Assembly (NCBI GenBank): GCA_037157565.1
Contig: JAZHRO010000055.1
Span: 40,331,001-40,395,000, forward strand
Direction of reading: 5' to 3'
Source of the DNA: Thalassia testudinum
Lineage: Eukaryota; Streptophyta; Magnoliopsida; Alismatales; Hydrocharitaceae
DNA length: 64,000 bases
Within the stretch, counting starts at the first letter, position 1, and every line of letters begins with the position of its first letter. This document shows positions 23,379 to 33,439 of the stretch, piece after piece. Under the pieces are notes generated by a model, which ran no database searches, had not been told where the DNA came from, and worked only from the letters and a program-made list of their open reading frames with translations. The position numbers and the translations under genes are program-made.

Positions 23379-26057
23379 TGCAACGACCCGATTCTCGAAT
23401 CCCTACGAGACACGAGAATCGGACCGACTTGACTAATCCCAAGACCTAGTCATCCAACGAGAAAGTAACTAAAAGAGCAGTAAAATAAATCACATTCACC
23501 ATGTATATAACTAGCAGTAACAAAATATAGCAGTAAAGAAAGGAAATACTACAGTATACACCACCACAACAGTAGAGAAATAAACATGTACATAACATGA
23601 AGCTTACATTAAAGAGAGTACAAGGAGTACAGAAAACTACTCACTACAGCGGAAAGAAAAGTACAGTAGATACTACAGGTAATACTACTGGATCCTACTA
23701 GGCCCAGCGCCCTTTGCAGCCGCTGACTCTGGCTGCTCAATACCTGGTCCTGAAAAGGCAACAAGGGTGACACGTCAGCGAAACGCTGAGTAGAGTGGCA
23801 ACTAAAAGCTAAAAGAAGCAGTAGAGTGTACAGTAGCTATTATATTTTTACTTTCTTTATTTATATTTTTCCATCTATTCACTGTTGATTTATTTCTCAG
23901 ATCCTTCTCTTGATCTTGAATGTTCCTCGTGGGAACGATCTTGATTGCAGTCTTTTCCGAAAAGTAGAACTAACACGTGGTGCTCTCCTAGCCGGAAGAG
24001 TCCCCCGTGGTGGTCCTACCCTCAGTCAACCACCCCAAGGTTGCTGATAAACGTAACGGTGACTACAGCATGCGCGATAAACGCACGGGTAGCTACCCCA
24101 CACTGGCACGCGGTCAGTTGTTTCCGTTAACGGGTGCACCCAAAGCACAGCACGGAACTAGTAACAAGGGTCCAGCCCCTCCACAGTAACCAAACAGGGG
24201 TCTTGCCCCTCCACAGTCCACGCACCCTTGCCTGACTACCCTGGTTTGCCCAGTGGGCCTAACAAGTCGGTGTAGGAGGGCTAGCAGAACCTCGGGGCCC
24301 GTGGGGTAGCTAGTACTCTCCCTACACTAGTAGCTCTCCTCGGTACTGTGTACACGAGGGCCAAAAGTCGGTACAAAGTGACCAGTCCTAACCCCGGGTC
24401 CCTGGGGCGGCTAGCTCCGCTCTGCACTAAACAGGGGGACAGTTTCTCTCCTTGGTACTCCGTACTCAAGGGCCAGCACACTTCCCCAATTCTATTTCAT
24501 TCACTTTCCAGGAGTTCTACTCCTAATTCCCTGTAGGGTTCAGGCTCTTCTAACTCAGCCAATTTAGGTTCCACCGTTCCAGCTTTATGTCCATACGATT
24601 CATGTTTTCAACCGTATTTATTCATTCCTAACAGGCAGCTGTTAACCAATTTACAGGCAGTTATCATTTCCTTTCCACTTTTCCAAGACTGCAATGTTTA
24701 TATATTCAACTAGTTTTCCAGTCCTAGGATTCATGCAATACCCTAAGATCTATCATTCAATCTAATTTCTCAGTCCTAGGGTTCATGCAATGCCCTAGAC
24801 TCTAATAATTATTTCCTAATTGCACAGTTTTTGTTAATTAAATTAAAGGGCCACTCTACCCACGAAATCGGGAGTACTGGGGCGTGGTCGGCAATCCCGC
24901 GCGCCTCCGCAACCCCCATAGCCGCAACGGAACGGGGTCCTAACACAAGGATCAATCGCAAGGAGTTTCTCAGAACAGTACACAATTATTGTAAACAGGT
25001 AGAGGAAATAAATCTGGAAAGAACGTAACTCGAAACGCGGAAAACGGACTCCGAATGGGTCCTAAACGGGTCAAAAGCGACGAATTTGTCCAAAATCTGA
25101 CGTGTGGAACCTCTTCCAGACGTCTTAAAAGTTCGATTATGTCATACCTCGGTCTGCGCAGTCCTTCAGACGTCTAGAAGCCCGCTGAATCATCTGGTCC
25201 TAGTTCCCAGACGTCCGATTGTCACCCTGGACGTCTGGAAGTCCTCTCCGTTGTCTGGTATTGAGGCCAGACATTTGATCCGTGTGGGATTGCTAGCCCT
25301 CGCACCCTCCCGAGTAGAACCTGCGCACACACACACCCGCTCTCATCACGAAGGGGCGCAGAAGGACGTGGCGGACGGCTGCATGGCCGTACACGCGTAA
25401 AAAGGAGAAGGTTGGAAATTATTGTACCTGTTAGACGTCTGGACCTTCCTCCAGACGTCTTAGGTGTCCTCTGGACGTAAGTCTAGATGTCTGATTCTGG
25501 GAAATTTTCCCAGAATCAGGACCTGGTTCGTTCTCCGCCCGCGACGCATGGCCACGCCGCACCACGTCTGCCTGCTGCCCGAACTGCAGCAGCCCCTCCA
25601 TGACACCCCACACCCGCTGCTCCTCCGCCGGCCGGCTCTAGTTGCCTCGGCAAGCTCACACCCTCGCGGTCGAGCTTCTTCCTTCCTCTAGCAACTCTCC
25701 TCCTTCCCGCATGCTCGTTGCGGCCGCTACTACCGCAGTCGCTCACTCGCTCGCTCGCGCTCTCGCTGGCAGGGAGGAGAAGAGGAAGGCAGTAGAGTGA
25801 GGGTGAGGGAGAGGGCGATGGTGTTTAAAGTCAGTGCGGGGAGAGAGAGAAGAGAAGCGACGTCGTACTGCAGGGAGGGAGAGAAAGAGCAGGACGAAGG
25901 CGGCAAATTCAGTCTGCGAGTGCATGCTCGCAGACGCGAACCCGTACGCCGAAAAAATTTAATACGAGACATCTGGGAAGTGTTCCAGACGTCTGGCCAG
26001 ATGTCTGGGCCACTTCCCAGACGTCTTAAACTACGTCTGACGCCCATGTTCGTAACA
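23379..26057 (+). mobile_element. 2.7-kb solo LTR in outer CACTA (Ty3/gypsy-type ends), TSD CATAT
   Basis: It begins TGCAACGACCCGATTCTCG and ends GTTCGTAACA, giving TG...CA ends with short inverted termini (TGNNACGA/TCGTNACA). CATAT occurs on both sides (23374-23378 and 26058-26062). Outside, the CACTA repeat with 'gggtacacc...attctaatcatgcata' continues on both flanks. No internal domain, primer-binding site or second LTR is visible, so it is a solo LTR. Ends of the type TGTNACGACCCGA are known from plant chromovirus-like Ty3/gypsy LTRs; that lineage call is tentative. The 3' part (25110-26030) contains a cluster of AGACGTCT palindromes. Strand is given by the TG...CA order and lineage resemblance only. 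Confidence 0.85.
25110..26030. repeat. cluster of AGACGTCT palindromes inside the solo LTR
   Basis: Exact AGACGTCT occurs at 25118, 25168, 25433, 25453, 25987 and 26019. One-base variants (GGACGTCT, AGACGTCC) occur at 25229 and 25209, with more diverged ones (AGATGTCTG, AGACATTTG) between. Many are embedded in a longer inverted form, (C/T)CCAGACGTCTGG. They could be protein-binding sites or debris of a small amplified hairpin unit. Confidence 0.8.
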
Positions 26058-26061
26058 CATA

Positions 26062-26200
26062 TAAATTGAAATTAAAGTGGGTACACCTCACATTCTAATC
26101 ATGCATAAAAATTGAAATTAAAATGGGTACACCCCACATTCTAATCATGCATAGAAATTGAAATTAATGTAGGTACACCCCACATTCATCAACATTAATT
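26062..26200. repeat. 53-bp tandem repeat with 'gtgggtacaccccacatt'
   Basis: Three successive copies of a unit running 'aaattgaaattaaagtggg' + 'tacaccccacattctaatca' + 'tgcata', starting at about 26063, 26107 and 26153. This is the same palindromic core that recurs in the inner CACTA spacer. Confidence 0.85.
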
Positions 26201-26369
26201 TACAAAGTAATTAATGTAAAAATTGACACATTCATACCTCGACGAAACATGAGACTTGGCGAACTGTGTCCAACGACGAGTGTAACCTAAATCAAATTAC
26301 ACAAATCAAACAAATAAATATATAATTATATTGAAAAATTAACAAAAAAATAAATAGAAATTTAGTGGG

Positions 26370-26800
26370 TGTTGAATTTGGGGAGGAGGAAGGGGGAGAT
26401 AGCCGTGGAGGAGGACGGGGGGGGGAGCATAGAGGAGGAGGAGGAGGGACTAGCAGCCATTGGAAGAGGAGGAGGAGAAGAAGGGGCTGGTCGGCCATTG
26501 AAAGAGGAGGAGAAGTGGCCAATTGGCCTTGTGGGTGGAGGAGGAGGAGGAGGGGGTGTGACAGCCATGGGAGGGGGAGGAAGGGATGTCGACAGTTGGC
26601 CATGTCCATGGGAGGAGGGGTAGCGGCGACCGGTCGTGGGAGGACGAGGAGGGGATGGCGGCCGGAGGGGGGGAGGCAACGATGCTTACCAAGGAAGTCG
26701 AGGGTGGAGTGGCTGGAGGAGGAGTCGTTCATTGGAGGAAGGGAAGAAGAGATGGAGAGGGAAAGAAAGTGGAGGGGGAGAGCGATCTGGCAGCGCGACG
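26370..26800. repeat. GGA-rich low-complexity block of outer CACTA
   Basis: A purine-rich imperfect (GGAGGA) tract on the plus strand, the counterpart of 20735-21480. Overlapping frames in all registers (Gly/Glu/Arg-rich plus, Pro/Ser-rich minus) are by-products. Confidence 0.8.
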
Positions 26801-26804
26801 ACTC

Positions 26805-27200
26805 ATAACTCATCATTTACAACAGTTTATGTGTAAACTGTCGTCTAATGTCGGGTAGGGAGAGGAAAATTCCAGCTCGATGAAATTTCGAGCATTAGTA
26901 TAAACAACAGTTTATACATCAACCATCGTTTATAGAATTATACAATGATTTTGAAAACCGTCTTGTTAATAACATAAATAGAGGCACCTTTCAAAATGTC
27001 ATGGGTGCTTTTTAGGGTTTACTTTTTACAACAGTTTTCTAAAAAACCATCATTTTTATAAATGATATGATGGTTTCAAAACCATCGTGCATATGATTCT
27101 CGCATTATCAAAACCAGTCGGGGGATAATCGATATAGAAAACGATTTTACCTAAAATCGTCTCTAGGAAAGTGTTGTGAATGACCGTTTTTTTAGCAATG
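26805..27200. repeat. right subterminal repeats of outer CACTA
   Basis: Repeated AACAGTTTATAC, AACCATCGTTTATA, TTTTGAAAACCGTC and TTTCAAAACCATCGTGC motifs in both orientations, ending at the degenerate terminus near 27200. The motif set differs from that of the inner element, so the two belong to different subfamilies. Confidence 0.75.
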
Positions 27201-27490
27201 CCTATACACGTAACCCTTACACACACATCAATAATATTTATGAATAGGAGTGGATACGCCACTGTTCATTTCACTGTACATAGATTTTTCCCCTCACCAA
27301 AGTTTCCTTCTCGCAACTGCACATCTGCAACCATCGAGTACTGTTACCGTCAATTGTTCCCACCAATGACAAATCACGTAATTATTGCAACGTCATGCCC
27401 TCTTTTCTCACCACATTAGCGTGGTCACACTGGCTTCGACTCTCCCCATTCCCTCTCCTGTGCCTCCACGAGATCCATCTGTCGCTCCTT

Positions 27491-28022
27491 GAGTTCAACG
27501 CCGAGTGCACCACCAACAGTTACACCAGCTCCTGTGACATCGGTGCCTACATCGTCACCTTCACCATTGGTGGCCTCAGCATTGTCAATGCCATCATAGG
27601 GGCCTACAATGAGAACCACCCCGTGATTTGCATCATCAACTATCCCAACTCCAACGACTGCGGCACCAACCACATCCTCCACCACACGATTGGCCTCCTT
27701 AACTTTAGCCAGGAGTTACGATGCTTCTAGACCATCAATTGTTACCAAGTAATTGACCTTATTCTTCTCTTTACCATATTCGTGTTTTGTTATAATAATA
27801 TATGCAGGTTTTAATCCGTGGCTCTATGTGTGTGTATGTGCTTATCTATCTATCTCAGGCTGTGGTGAACCATCTAGACAACACGCATGAGCAGATTGAC
27901 ACAACCATCTCAACTGTCCTCAAGGAGAGCAAGCCCATCTACATTAGCATAAGCTGCAATCTTTGCAACATCCCCCACCCCACCTTTAGTTGAGAGCTTG
28001 TTCCCTTCTCCTTTGATCTTAG
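27491..28022 (+). pseudogene. pyruvate decarboxylase gene remnant with one intron
   Basis: Pyruvate decarboxylase converts pyruvate to acetaldehyde with thiamine diphosphate in the cytosol. The first block (27491-27748) translates to EFNAECTTNSYTSS, then GAYIVTFTIGGLSIVNAIIG, AYNENHPVICIINYPNSNDC, GTNHILHHTIGLLNFSQELR and CF*TINCYQ. This matches the family stretch ELNAGYAADGYAR...VVTFTVGGLSVLNAIAGAYSEN...GGPNSNDYGTNRILHHTIG...QELRCFQ. An intron (27749-27858, GT...AG) lies after CYQ, and the frame resumes AVVNHLDNTHEQIDTTISTV, LKESKPIYISISCN and IPHPTFS*ELVPFSFDLR. Both stops (Q and R positions) are single C-to-T changes. The N-terminal thiamine-binding start and everything after this exon pair are missing. 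It is a DNA-level copy, not a processed one. Confidence 0.88.
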
Positions 28023-28496
28023 GTAATGGGTCTACTTATCTATCTCCCTTGCTTGATATTGACAATGCTCTTCATCATGGAGCTCAGGAAGCAGTCTAAG
28101 TGCTCCCATTGCCGCCAAGAATTATATCTACACTCTCTGGAAGGGGCATGTCGCCATCTACGGTTCTGCCTACACATAAGCCTGGATTAAGGGACAGTGT
28201 ACATGGATGGTCCATTTTGGCTTCACTTCAGCCATTTGGATTTTTTATTGAATATGCACTAGAACTAAGACCAAGAAGTTCCAGTTGCCCATGCCCTAGT
28301 ATTGGGATTTGCCACATTTGCATATGGTGCCTCCACTTTAGTTGAGGACAAGACATGGTCCACCATGTTTGGATTATTCAGCATATCATTCCAGTAAGCT
28401 TGAGGTTCCACTATGACAGAGTTCCTTGAACCACGATAGAGTTGCTTGATAACTGAGTGGCATCATAGATTGTGTTGAAGCTAATGAAGTACTTAT
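28023..28496. other. unassigned sequence next to the decarboxylase remnant
   Basis: A short frame (28100-28345) gives no family match. This may be the former third intron or unrelated DNA. It ends at the TSD of the Mutator-like element. Confidence 0.35.
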
Positions 28497-28505
28497 TAAT
28501 ATTTT

Positions 28506-28690
28506 TGGGATTTTTACATATATACCTCTGAAAATATTGGAGAAGATGTATATACCCCTACATATTTCATATTTATGGTGCACCCCTACAAAGTAGCTCC
28601 GTTATGATCGTATACCCCTACTCAATTAAACTTAACAGAATATGTTTAAAAAAAATAAAAAAATTATATTTATCCCCTTAAACTTTTTCT
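28506..28690 (+). repeat. left TIR of the Mutator-like element
   Basis: Pairs with 31130-31320 in inverted orientation, with scattered mismatches. Internal short 'tatacccct' repeats give it a microrepetitive look. Confidence 0.8.
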
Positions 28691-28784
28691 ATATATTCCA
28701 AAATATCTTCCTCCTCCTTCCTTCTTCATCCTCTAGCTCCACCTTTACCCCATTGAGAACATCCTCCTCTACGTTGTGTTGTCC

Positions 28785-28935
28785 CGCTCCCCTCCACTGC
28801 CTTTGTGGTTCGTGGCTCCAGCTCCCTAACGATGACTCGATAGACCTGAGAGTGAGTTCAAGCTCAAGTCCCCTCCAATGCCTTTGTGGCTTGTGGCTCC
28901 ATTTCCCTAATGACCCAGCTGCAGTGGAGCACGCG
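28785..28935 (+). repeat. 76-bp direct duplication inside the Mutator-like element
   Basis: 'cccctccactgcctttgtgg' at 28788 and 'cccctccaatgcctttgtgg' at 28878 start two similar units, each continuing with 'ttcgtggctcca' or 'cttgtggctcca' and 'ttccctaatga'-like sequence. On the minus strand they encode two related peptides (WSHKPQRHWRG and WSHEPQRQWRG). Not recognised as a known domain; may be captured sequence. Confidence 0.6.
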
Positions 28936-29394
28936 AGCAGAGGCCCTGTCTCATGGCTCGTCGACGACTCATTCTTGATCGAGGCATGAGGGGAGCCGTT
29001 GGATTGCATCGTCCCCTTCTTCTTGCCCTTCCCCTCGCCTCCCTTTGCAATGCGGTTAAGGCAGCCTCCCTTTGCAATGGAATAGTGTTAGGACGGGGGA
29101 TGAGCTTTACCGTTGTCTATACTAGTGCTCGAGGGGGTCATTACTATTGCTTTGGTGAAGGAGGGAGCAACGGCGGCAGACTTGTCATCACTGAGGGAGA
29201 GGAGGGTGAAGGGGTTGGCCATGTGGTCACCCATCATGTGGCGTGGTTGGGGAGGGGGGAAGCATTGAGTAAGAAGGAAGAGACCTAAATATCGCAAATT
29301 CAAAACTTAAGTTGTGTTTACTTTTTGTTATTTGGAAAACTCAAAACCCAAGCAACATGAATTCGAAACCAAAGTTGAGAAGGTCGGTGATGGT

Positions 29395-31055
29395 TGATAA
29401 GTCCACTTTCATGGACCATTATTTGGCCAAGTACTCTTTAATTAGTCATTCTTAGTTGATATTTGATTAGGAATTAAGTGGGAATTCAAGGTAGTTTGCA
29501 TATCATCTTGTGCACCAATTTTATGTTTAATAACATATGATACGTTATAATAATCATTTGGTGGATGCAGGCTAGGCACACGACACCTGAAGGCATCAGG
29601 TAGATAGCCAAAATCACTCTACAAGATGTTTGAAGTTTAATTTGGACGTCTGAGAATCTCCATCAAGAATCACTACTATCTACATATTTTAAGATGTCCA
29701 GAACATCAATCAAACATCTGATAGAGAGCGGTCGTCCCTTTTCTACCGTTCCAACCACTTGCATTCTTTGCGGGTGGTTGGAGAAGTGTTCGGCGGAAGC
29801 AACAAACTGCAGGTGTTCTGATAAGAAGAGCGACTAGAGGATGCTCGGGATGATCTCTTCCCCTTCGGGGGAGTCATCCATCCTCTCCCTTTCTCTCCAC
29901 CGTGAAGCAGAGCCTGCACCGTGGAAGTCACGCGCACTGTGGCCCTCTCAGTGTGCACTGGGACGCCACCGCGAACTCCATCGATCAGCGGTGCGGTGAC
30001 AGCGCACTGCCCCGCAGCCAACCCCCCTTGCGTAGCCAACACCGTGCACCAGTCCGCACATCCCCTTCTGTCTCCTTTCCATGTGCTGCCCACATGCTCT
30101 GCGCGCGCCGCTCTACGCTCCTGCTAGCGGCCAGCAGCAGACCGCACACTCCCCCCTCACCGGGCACAACCACGCCCACGCTCACCCTCCTAGTGTGCAA
30201 CACTCCACACGCAGCAGTCCTCCTCTTCTCCATCTTCTTCATGGTCCTCTTCCTCTTCTCCTGCTTCACTCAACGAAGAAGAACCCATAATCGGCAGGAG
30301 AACCCCACACGCAGCCGGCCCCTCTGTCCGTCGTTCGATGCGCCGTCAACTCCAACAGACTCGTTGCACCCTCACAAGCTCGGCCACCTCGTCTGAAGGT
30401 CGGAAGCAGCCCGCACACGCTGGCGAGTCGCCACCGATGTCGGCCATCCTCCACGTCGTCGGTGAGACCGCCAGCCACCGTTTGGAGCGCCACCACCTCC
30501 ATTGGAAAGCTCTCGTCGCGCTTATTCTCCTCTGAGCTTCCCGCGGCCCACCATCTTCTCCTATTCGTGCATGTACGAGAGGAAGATTTCCTCTGTTTTG
30601 GGTTTAATTAATATTTACATTGCATGCCATTGAAGAGAGATGGATTTTTTATTTTTGGAATATTAAATTGAAGTGAAATTGCAAGGATACACTTACGTTT
30701 TCTTGAATTTGCTTGACTTATGCTATGCACATCATTTAACATTGAAATTGGATTCAGATTTGCATGCAACTAAAAATTATATGACATGCCACAAAACATG
30801 CATCATCTACATATTTTTGGAGCTTGATTTCTAATCTGAAATTTATATCAATAGTCCTGAACTTCTCATGAAATTGGAAGAGACATTCAAAGCAGCATAT
30901 TCATTAAATTAATTTCGTGAATACTTCTGCAAACATGATGGCTCCACACTCGTGAGTTTATTGCAATCGTTCCTCCCTGTGGATACGACCTAATCCTAGT
31001 GGTTAGAAATATTTTATGTGTTGATCGAGAGATTTTCCACCACCTTTTGTGATAC
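29395..31055 (+). mobile_element. LTR-F, LTR inserted in the Mutator-like element (solo)
   Basis: It begins TGATAAGTCCACTTTCATGG with an immediate hairpin (GTCCAC...GTGGAC-like), contains the C-rich leader block (29900-30540, including GCGGTGACAGCGCACTGCCC as in LTR-D) and 'cctccctgtggatacgacc' (30972-30990), and ends near GATACA at 31055 after 'ttttccaccacc'. It is closely parallel to LTR-D. I could not find a convincing TSD, so both borders are approximate. Frames 29743-30502 on both strands are leader shadows. Confidence 0.65.
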
Positions 31056-31129
31056 AAAAACTAATTATCTTAATATTAATTGTTGAAAGGAGAGGAGGAA
31101 GGAAGGGGAAAGAGGAGTTGGAATAAGGA

Positions 31130-31320
31130 GATAAATATAGGAAGGTAAATATAATTTTTCTTATTTTTAAATTTTTTATAATGTTTTCCATTCGGTTTAG
31201 TAGAGTAGGGGCATATGGCCTTAACGGGATAACTTTACAGGGGTATGTACGTAAATACCAAGTGCATAGGGGTATATATGTCTTATCAAAAGTTTATAGG
31301 GATATATATGTAAAAACCCC
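31130..31320 (-). repeat. right TIR of the Mutator-like element
   Basis: Reverse complement of 28506-28690 with substitutions; the terminal bases are ACCCC on the plus strand. Confidence 0.8.
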
Positions 31321-31371
31321 TAACATTTTCTACACCATACTTCCGCATCACAGTTTTCCGCAACACCTACA

Positions 31372-31960
31372 GGGGGCTCTCATTTGATACACAATAAGAG
31401 TAGAAAAGCTCTCTTCAGCTTCCCCTCTCTCTCTCATTCTTGTCTCTCTTTCTTGGTGCGTTCTTTCGACGTGAGATTGGTACAAAAATCTCCAATCACT
31501 TTTATCGATCTTGTAGAAGGAGATTGAGAGATCCACGGGAAGTTTTTTGGTTGATCATACCATTAAAATTGGTAGATCAATCGGTAATTTGATTGGAAAC
31601 CAAATTACCTCGGCTTCATTCTCCTGAGGTGGCTTTCGAGGACTTTCAAGATCGGAGTGCACCGAATCTTGGAGGTGGATCATCGTTTCCTGAGAGGAGT
31701 TCGTCAAAACCCAATGCATTGGTATTGTAGGGGGCATACCTCCTCTAAGGGAAGTCCTTAATGAGCGCTTCGATCGAAGTAATCTCTAACATTTCTTCAT
31801 TTTATTTATTTATGCTATTGCATGTTATTTGTTCTTTATTTTATTCTGGATCTTGCCAAATTATGTTTGACTTGCTTGATTTAACATTTTTTAATTTATG
31901 TGAAAACGTTAGAAATGCATATGTTTTTATTTATATATTTCATTTATGCATTTTTTTCCA
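31372..31960 (+). repeat. 5' LTR of the copia element, 5'-truncated
   Basis: Aligns with 62192-62782 throughout: 'ctctcatttgata', 'cattcttgtctctctttctt', 'ttttttggttgatcatacca', 'aagggaagtc', ending at TG...CA position 31960. The U3 upstream part present in the 3' LTR (61732-62190), including its TATA box, is absent here. A degenerate tRNA-Met-type primer-binding site (ATAATCTGAGA for GGTATCAGAGC) follows. Confidence 0.8.
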
Positions 31961-32002
31961 ATAATCTGAGAGAAGGTATTGCTTAGATCTAAAATATTTG
32001 GG

Positions 32003-32790
32003 ATGTCGGAAATGACTTTCAAATCACATGTAGACTTATCTGGTATGCCAGAGAAATTTGGTGGGCAAAATTTCAAGCGTTGACAACAACACATGAGAAT
32101 TTGGTTGACCACCATTGGTTTGATCTCAATGTTGGAAGCCAATTGCTCGATTTTGGATAAGGAAAATCCCACTCCTGAATGCCAAAAGGCAATGGATGTG
32201 TGGAATGAGCGCAACCGTATTTGTCATGGTTGCATCTTATTGACACTATCCAATGTGCTATTTGATGTATACAGCACATCCACGTCCACTGCAAATGAGC
32301 TATGAGAGGAGTTGGATAAGAAGTATAATACCGAGGATCTTGTTATTGAAAAATACTCTGTAGCAAAATTCCTTAAGTTCCAAATGGCCGAGGGTAAATC
32401 GGTATCGGAGCAAGCACACGAATTTCTATTATTGCTCAATGGTTTAACAAAGGCTGAAATAAAACTTCCTGAGAAGTTTCAAGTTATGTCTTTCATTAAG
32501 AAATTCCCTAAATCTTGGGAGGACTTCGAGATGACTCTCAAGCATAGAAAGGGAAAGATTTCTCTAGATGACTTGATGATAGCCATTACTATTGAGGAAG
32601 AGCATAGGAAATAGAAACCTGTAATGCCTGTGGAGTATGAGGTGAATGTCATGACATCTAAGGGTAAGGAGAATAAAAATATGAACAATAAAAAAAATCG
32701 AAGGCCAAACCCAAGATCCATAAGAAATCCAAGAACAAACCATGCTGGCACTGTGGGTAGGTTGGGCATTAAAAGAAGGATTATCCTTCA
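32003..32790 (+). pseudogene. copia gag (capsid/nucleocapsid) remnant
   Basis: ATG 32003 opens MSEMTFKSHVDLSGMPEKFG followed by GQNFKR* (family: W at the stop, TGG to TGA). The same frame then continues through MRIWLTTIGLISMLEANCSI, NPTPECQKAMDVWNERNRIC, ELDKKYNTEDLVIEKYSVAK and FLKFQMAEGKSVSEQAHEFL to EEEHRK* (32614). A zinc-knuckle relic CWHCG*VGH*KKDY lies near 32741-32780 in a shifted frame. The UBN2/gag-polypeptide pattern is clear. Three premature stops keep the frame up to 32614, so decay has been mainly by point changes. It would form the particle shell and bind RNA. Confidence 0.88.
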
Positions 32791-32889
32791 ATAAATCTCA
32801 GCAGAAGACCACAGATGGGAATCCTCAAGTGAATGTGATCACCAAGGAGGCTGGGCCTAGAGATGGGTATGTCTCAATAAAACTCGAAC

Positions 32890-33130
32890 TCTATATTATT
32901 CACGATTCTACTGAGTAGCTAGTGGATACTAGAGCTACTGTACATATTTTTATTGATAGATTGTTCTTTTCTTCTTATCAGACCTGCAGTGGTGGAACTG
33001 TGAAGATGGGGAATGACTCTGCAGCCAAGGTGCTGGGATTCGAATGCGTAGGCTTGCGATTTTCCTCGGAGCAAGTTTGGATACTATGCAGGGTGTTGAT
33101 GTTCCTGCTGTGAAAAGAATGTTCTTTCTG
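32890..33130 (+). pseudogene. copia aspartic protease remnant with DTG changed to DTR
   Basis: The frame around 32918 reads LVDTRATVHIFIDRLFFSSY and then GGTVKMGNDSAAKVLGFE. The family pattern is (V/I)DTGAT.H.....F..Y...GG.V.MGN...A.V.G.G. The catalytic triad glycine is arginine here (GGA to AGA, a G-to-A change). The enzyme would release gag and pol products; this copy cannot be active. Confidence 0.8.
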
Positions 33131-33434
33131 GTTCCTTGTTAGTTAGAGAGGGTTTTGAGTTACACTTTAAATGTAATAAAGTTATGTTGAGGCATAGAAT
33201 ATTTTATGGAAAATGGTATTTGGTAGATTTTGATCTATTATTTAGAGTGAGATGTGATGTGGATGTATCATCTAGAAATGCTCTAAATAATGTTAGTTTT
33301 CATTTGATTCAGTCTGTTTGCAGTAATATTGAATCTTGTGATATATAGCATGGTAGATTTGGTCATGTAAATTTCAATTCTTTAAAAAGAATGATGAAAT
33401 TAAATATGATTCCTAAACACACCATAGATAAAAC

Positions 33435-33439
33435 TAAGA
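33435..33439. repeat. TSD TAAGA of LTR-A, left copy
   Basis: TAAGA recurs at 36133-36137. Copia coding resumes directly with AAA TGC GAG. Confidence 0.85.

Larger units (their letters stand above)
10805..27200 (-). mobile_element. outer CACTA (En/Spm) transposon, decayed, carrying two later insertions
   Basis: The element lies on the minus strand, with transposase N-terminus to the right and C-terminus to the left. It is made of subterminal repeats (10850-11090), tnp2 C-terminal part (11167-13657), tnp2 N-terminal part (21858-22660), 5' spacer (22680-23378 and 26062-26370), a GA-rich block (26370-26800) and subterminal repeats (26805-27200). The right end ACGGTTTTTTTAGCAATG-like stretch near 27183-27201 reads in reverse as CATTGCTAAAAAAACGGTC, a degenerate form of CACTACAAAAAAACGG. 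The left end is not resolved (10.80-10.86 kb). Without the inner CACTA and the solo LTR it would be about 5.5 kb. No TnpA-type second gene is visible, so part has been lost. Confidence 0.7.
28506..31320. mobile_element. Mutator-like element with long TIRs, TSD TAATATTTT/TAACATTTT
   Basis: The first about 190 bp (28506-28690) and the last about 190 bp (31130-31320) are inverted repeats: left GGGATTTTTACATATATACC, right in reverse GGGGTTTTTACATATATATC. Both continue with 'tatacccct' units, 'ccgtta', 'cccctactc' and 'attatattta'. Flanking 9-mers 28497-28505 (TAATATTTT) and 31321-31329 (TAACATTTT) differ at one base. Long TIRs plus 9-bp duplications are typical of Mutator-like elements. No MURA-type transposase is present, so it is non-autonomous. 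The inner region holds a 76-bp direct duplication and an LTR (29395-31055). Confidence 0.82.

Noticed and set aside
26292..26858. Overlapping long frames on both strands (up to 174 aa)
   Set aside because: Same low-complexity GGA tract in the outer CACTA; all registers are open at once.
29902..30396. 164-aa plus-strand frame
   Set aside because: Leader of LTR-F, overlapping other open frames; not conserved in LTR-D.
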